This document shows, one piece after another, positions 62,045 through 64,000 of a stretch of DNA of 64,000 nt. Each line of letters starts with the position of its first letter. Within the stretch, counting starts at the first letter, position 1. A program made the translations under genes and the position numbers. Source of the DNA: Verminephrobacter eiseniae EF01-2 (lineage in GTDB: Bacteria; Pseudomonadota; Gammaproteobacteria; Burkholderiales; Burkholderiaceae_C); assembly GCF_000015565.1 (NCBI RefSeq), contig NC_008786.1:4390501-4454500 (forward strand). The letters run 5' to 3'. The notes under the pieces were generated by a model, which was not told the origin of the DNA, ran no database searches, and saw only the letters and a program-made list of their open reading frames with translations.

Positions 62045-63082
62045 ATGTCAAGCCCGAAAATCAGCGTCAAAAATCTCTACAAGGTCTTTGGCAGCAACCC
62101 CTCGCAAGCCATCCGACTGCTCGACGAAGGGCGCAGCAAAGACGAGATTTTTGCCCAGACCGGGCAGGTGGTGGGCATCAACAAGGTCAGCTTCGACGTG
62201 CTGGCCGGCGAAATTTATGTGCTGATGGGCTTGTCAGGCTCGGGCAAATCGACCCTGATCCGGCTGATCAACCGACTGGTCGAACCGTCCTGCGGTTCGA
62301 TCAACATCGACGGGCTGGACATCGCCGCGCTGTCGCAGGCCGAACTGGTCAAGTGGCGCCGCAAACGGGTGGCGATGGTGTTCCAGTCGTTTGCGCTGAT
62401 GCCGCACCGCAATGTGCTGTCCAACACCGCCCTCGGGCTGGAGATGGCCGGCACGCCGCGCCAGCAGCGCGAAGCCCGCGCCATGGAGGTGCTGGCCCAG
62501 GTCGGCCTGCAAACCTACGCCGCCAAATACCCGGCGCAACTGTCCGGCGGCATGCAGCAGCGCGTCGGGCTGGCCCGGGCTTTGGCGGTGGACCCCGACA
62601 TCCTGCTGATGGACGAGGCCTTCTCGGCGCTCGATCCGCTCAAGCGGGTCGAAATGCAAAGCCTGCTGCTCGACTTGCAGCGCGAGCAGCAGCGCACCGT
62701 GCTGTTCGTCTCGCACGACCTGGAGGAGGCGCTGCGCATAGGCAACCGCATCGCCATCATGGAAGGCGGCAACCTGGTGCAGGAAGGCACGGCCCACCAG
62801 ATCATCACCGAGCCGGCCAACGCCTACGTGCGCAAATTCTTCGAAGGCGTGGACACCTCGCGCTATCTGACGGCGGCAGACCTGCTCGACCCCCGGCTCA
62901 ACGGCCACTCCTGGGACGGCGGTGCGCGCCTGTCCTGGTCGACGCCGTTGCCCGAAGCGATGAAGATCGTGCTCGACAGGGACCAGCCGATCGGCGTCTT
63001 CGATGCCAGCGACCGCTTGCTCGGCTGCATCTCCGCGCGCAGCCTGCTCGACAGAATGTCCCGGGAGGCACGCCATGTCTGA
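62045..63082 (+). CDS. proV: Glycine betaine/proline ABC transporter ATPase
   Basis: A 345-residue ATPase of the ProU/OpuA type. The family-specific opening VKNLYKVFGSNPSQAIRLLD and RSKDEIFAQTGQVVGINKVS is present. Walker A is MGLSGSGKSTLIRLINRL, Q-loop VAMVFQSFALMPHRNV, signature QLSGGMQQRVGLARALAVDP, Walker B ILLMDEAFSALDPLKR. A single short CBS-like segment ends the protein (DQPIGVFDASDRLLGCISAR). It overlaps proW by eight bases. Confidence 0.95.
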   Translation: MSSPKISVKNLYKVFGSNPSQAIRLLDEGRSKDEIFAQTGQVVGINKVSFDVLAGEIYVLMGLSGSGKSTLIRLINRLVEPSCGSINIDGLDIAALSQAELVKWRRKRVAMVFQSFALMPHRNVLSNTALGLEMAGTPRQQREARAMEVLAQVGLQTYAAKYPAQLSGGMQQRVGLARALAVDPDILLMDEAFSALDPLKRVEMQSLLLDLQREQQRTVLFVSHDLEEALRIGNRIAIMEGGNLVQEGTAHQIITEPANAYVRKFFEGVDTSRYLTAADLLDPRLNGHSWDGGARLSWSTPLPEAMKIVLDRDQPIGVFDASDRLLGCISARSLLDRMSREARHV

Positions 63083-63947
63083 ACTGCTCGGCCGTGCCAT
63101 CGACGCCTTGCGCGAACTGCTGCCGCTCGGGCGCTGGGTCAACGAAGGCGTCAAGCTGCTGCTCGACCATGGCGCCACCGTCTTCGATTCGGTGGGCGTG
63201 ATGGTCGAAGCCTTCGCCCAATGGATAGAACAGGGCATGCTGGCGATTCCGTTCTGGTTGACGATTGCCGTCGTCAGCGTGATCGGATGGCGCCGCCTCG
63301 GCGCCGGCTTTGGCATGTTCGTGCTGCTGGCGCTGGCGCTGATCGTGGTCACCGGCTTCTGGCCGCAAACCATGGTCACCTTGGCGCTGACCTTGTCGGC
63401 CACGCTGATCAGCCTGTTTTTTGGCATCCCGCTGGGCATTGGCTGCGCCCGCAGCAACCGTGTGAACGCCTGCGTGCGCCCGGTGCTGGACTTCATGCAG
63501 ACCATGCCGGCCTTCGTCTATCTGATACCCGCGGCCATGCTGTTTGGCCTGGGCCGGGTGCCCGGAACGATCGCCACCGTGATCTTCGCCATGCCGCCGG
63601 TGGTCAGGCTCACCAGCCTGGGCATCCGCCAGGTGAGCACCGAGCAGGTCGAAGCCGGCAACGCCTTTGGCTGCACCTCGACCCAACTGCTGTTCAAGGT
63701 GCAACTGCCGATCGCCATGCCGACCATCATGGCCGGTGTCAACCAGACCATCATGATGGCCTTGTCCATGGTCATCATTGCCTCCATGGTCGGCGCCGGC
63801 GGCCTGGGCAACGACGTGCTGGCCAGCATACAGCGGCTGGACATCGGTCTGGGCTTTGAAAGCGGCCTGGCGGTGGTGCTGCTGGCCATCATCCTGGACC
63901 GGCTCACCGAAAGCTTCGGCGTGGCCCGCCGGGGCCGCGACAACTGA
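63075..63947 (+). CDS. proW: Glycine betaine/proline ABC transporter permease
   Basis: A 290-residue permease with about seven hydrophobic segments. It shows LALTLSATLISLFFGIPLGI, VLDFMQTMPAFVYLIPAAML, FGLGRVPGTIATVIFAMPPV, the coupling segment VEAGNAFGCTSTQLLFKVQL and MVGAGGLGNDVLASIQRLDI. ATG 63075 has GGGAGG 6 bp upstream. It completes a betaine importer with proV; the receptor may be the protein at 51547 or one just beyond the window. Confidence 0.95.
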   Translation: MSELLGRAIDALRELLPLGRWVNEGVKLLLDHGATVFDSVGVMVEAFAQWIEQGMLAIPFWLTIAVVSVIGWRRLGAGFGMFVLLALALIVVTGFWPQTMVTLALTLSATLISLFFGIPLGIGCARSNRVNACVRPVLDFMQTMPAFVYLIPAAMLFGLGRVPGTIATVIFAMPPVVRLTSLGIRQVSTEQVEAGNAFGCTSTQLLFKVQLPIAMPTIMAGVNQTIMMALSMVIIASMVGAGGLGNDVLASIQRLDIGLGFESGLAVVLLAIILDRLTESFGVARRGRDN

Positions 63948-63977
63948 GCCGGCGCCAACGACCAGGACGCGCGCCCC

Positions 63978-64000
63978 ATGCCCGCACGCATGCCCGTCAA
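63978..64000 (+). CDS. Possible start of the next gene (partial)
   Basis: ATG 63978 opens a frame MPARMPV that runs off the window 30 bp after proW. A ProX-type receptor is the usual third gene of this operon, but too little is visible to identify it. Confidence 0.25.

Overview
The window reads as a GC-rich betaproteobacterial chromosome, most likely Burkholderiales/Comamonadaceae. This rests on orphan Bug/TctC binding proteins, the liv and tct transporters, tight ATGA-overlapping operons and the gene content. Verminephrobacter or a relative is my guess and cannot be proven from the sequence. No rRNA, tRNA, CRISPR array or complete insertion sequence was seen. Two themes stand out: catabolism of methyl groups and one-carbon units, and unusually many small repeats inside or beside coding sequences.

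Layout. 1-13.5 kb (mostly minus strand): the start of xsc (sulfoacetaldehyde acetyltransferase) diverges from an IclR regulator across a palindromic operator. Next comes a partly decayed acyl-CoA catabolism and uptake block: an acyl-CoA synthetase fragment, two tctC, a DUF35 protein, a thiolase, an IclR regulator, a cyclase fragment and a complete livKHMGF transporter. Three copies of a 165/166-bp element with 15-bp terminal inverted repeats lie in this block, two of them inside the thiolase. 13.2-20.5 kb: a transposase remnant, two small overlapping genes behind a direct-repeat operator, a DUF3422 membrane protein, tctBA, a lone GspE/PilB-type ATPase and a spermidine-synthase-like protein. 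20.5-25.3 kb: a hypoxanthine-DNA glycosylase, the glutathione-dependent formaldehyde pathway (adhC, gfa, fghA) and a CoA transferase (scoAB).

25.4-34.5 kb: a six-gene operon matching mxaRSACKL (methanol dehydrogenase maturation) lies divergent to pqqABCDE, with no methanol dehydrogenase structural gene in view. 34.4-44.7 kb: two acyl-CoA dehydrogenases, a 526-residue protein of unknown function with less GC-rich codons, gabD, and a polyamine/GABA-type ABC transporter. 45.2-64 kb (plus strand): the whole route from glycine betaine to glycine, with soxBDAG, an M19-type dipeptidase, a betaine-type binding protein, a DUF5943 protein, dgcAB, etfAB, gbcAB and proVW.

How it works together. ProVW probably imports betaine. 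GbcAB, DgcAB with Etf, and SoxBDAG remove three methyl groups in turn, releasing formaldehyde or methylene-THF. AdhC/FghA/Gfa can oxidise formaldehyde, and the pqq and mxa genes could supply a PQQ alcohol dehydrogenase encoded elsewhere.

The most unusual feature is a 60-bp coding repeat (20 residues, ARPPEGAHTAAEGEG plus five) arrayed at the extreme N-terminus of three unrelated proteins: an MxaA-like protein, an ABC permease and EtfA. In two of the three arrays each unit also carries a purine-rich Shine-Dalgarno-like stretch and an in-frame GTG or ATG. Together with the frame-compatible CTAG-bounded element, this suggests small repeats that spread through coding sequence without closing reading frames, comparable in principle to the palindromic elements of Rickettsia.
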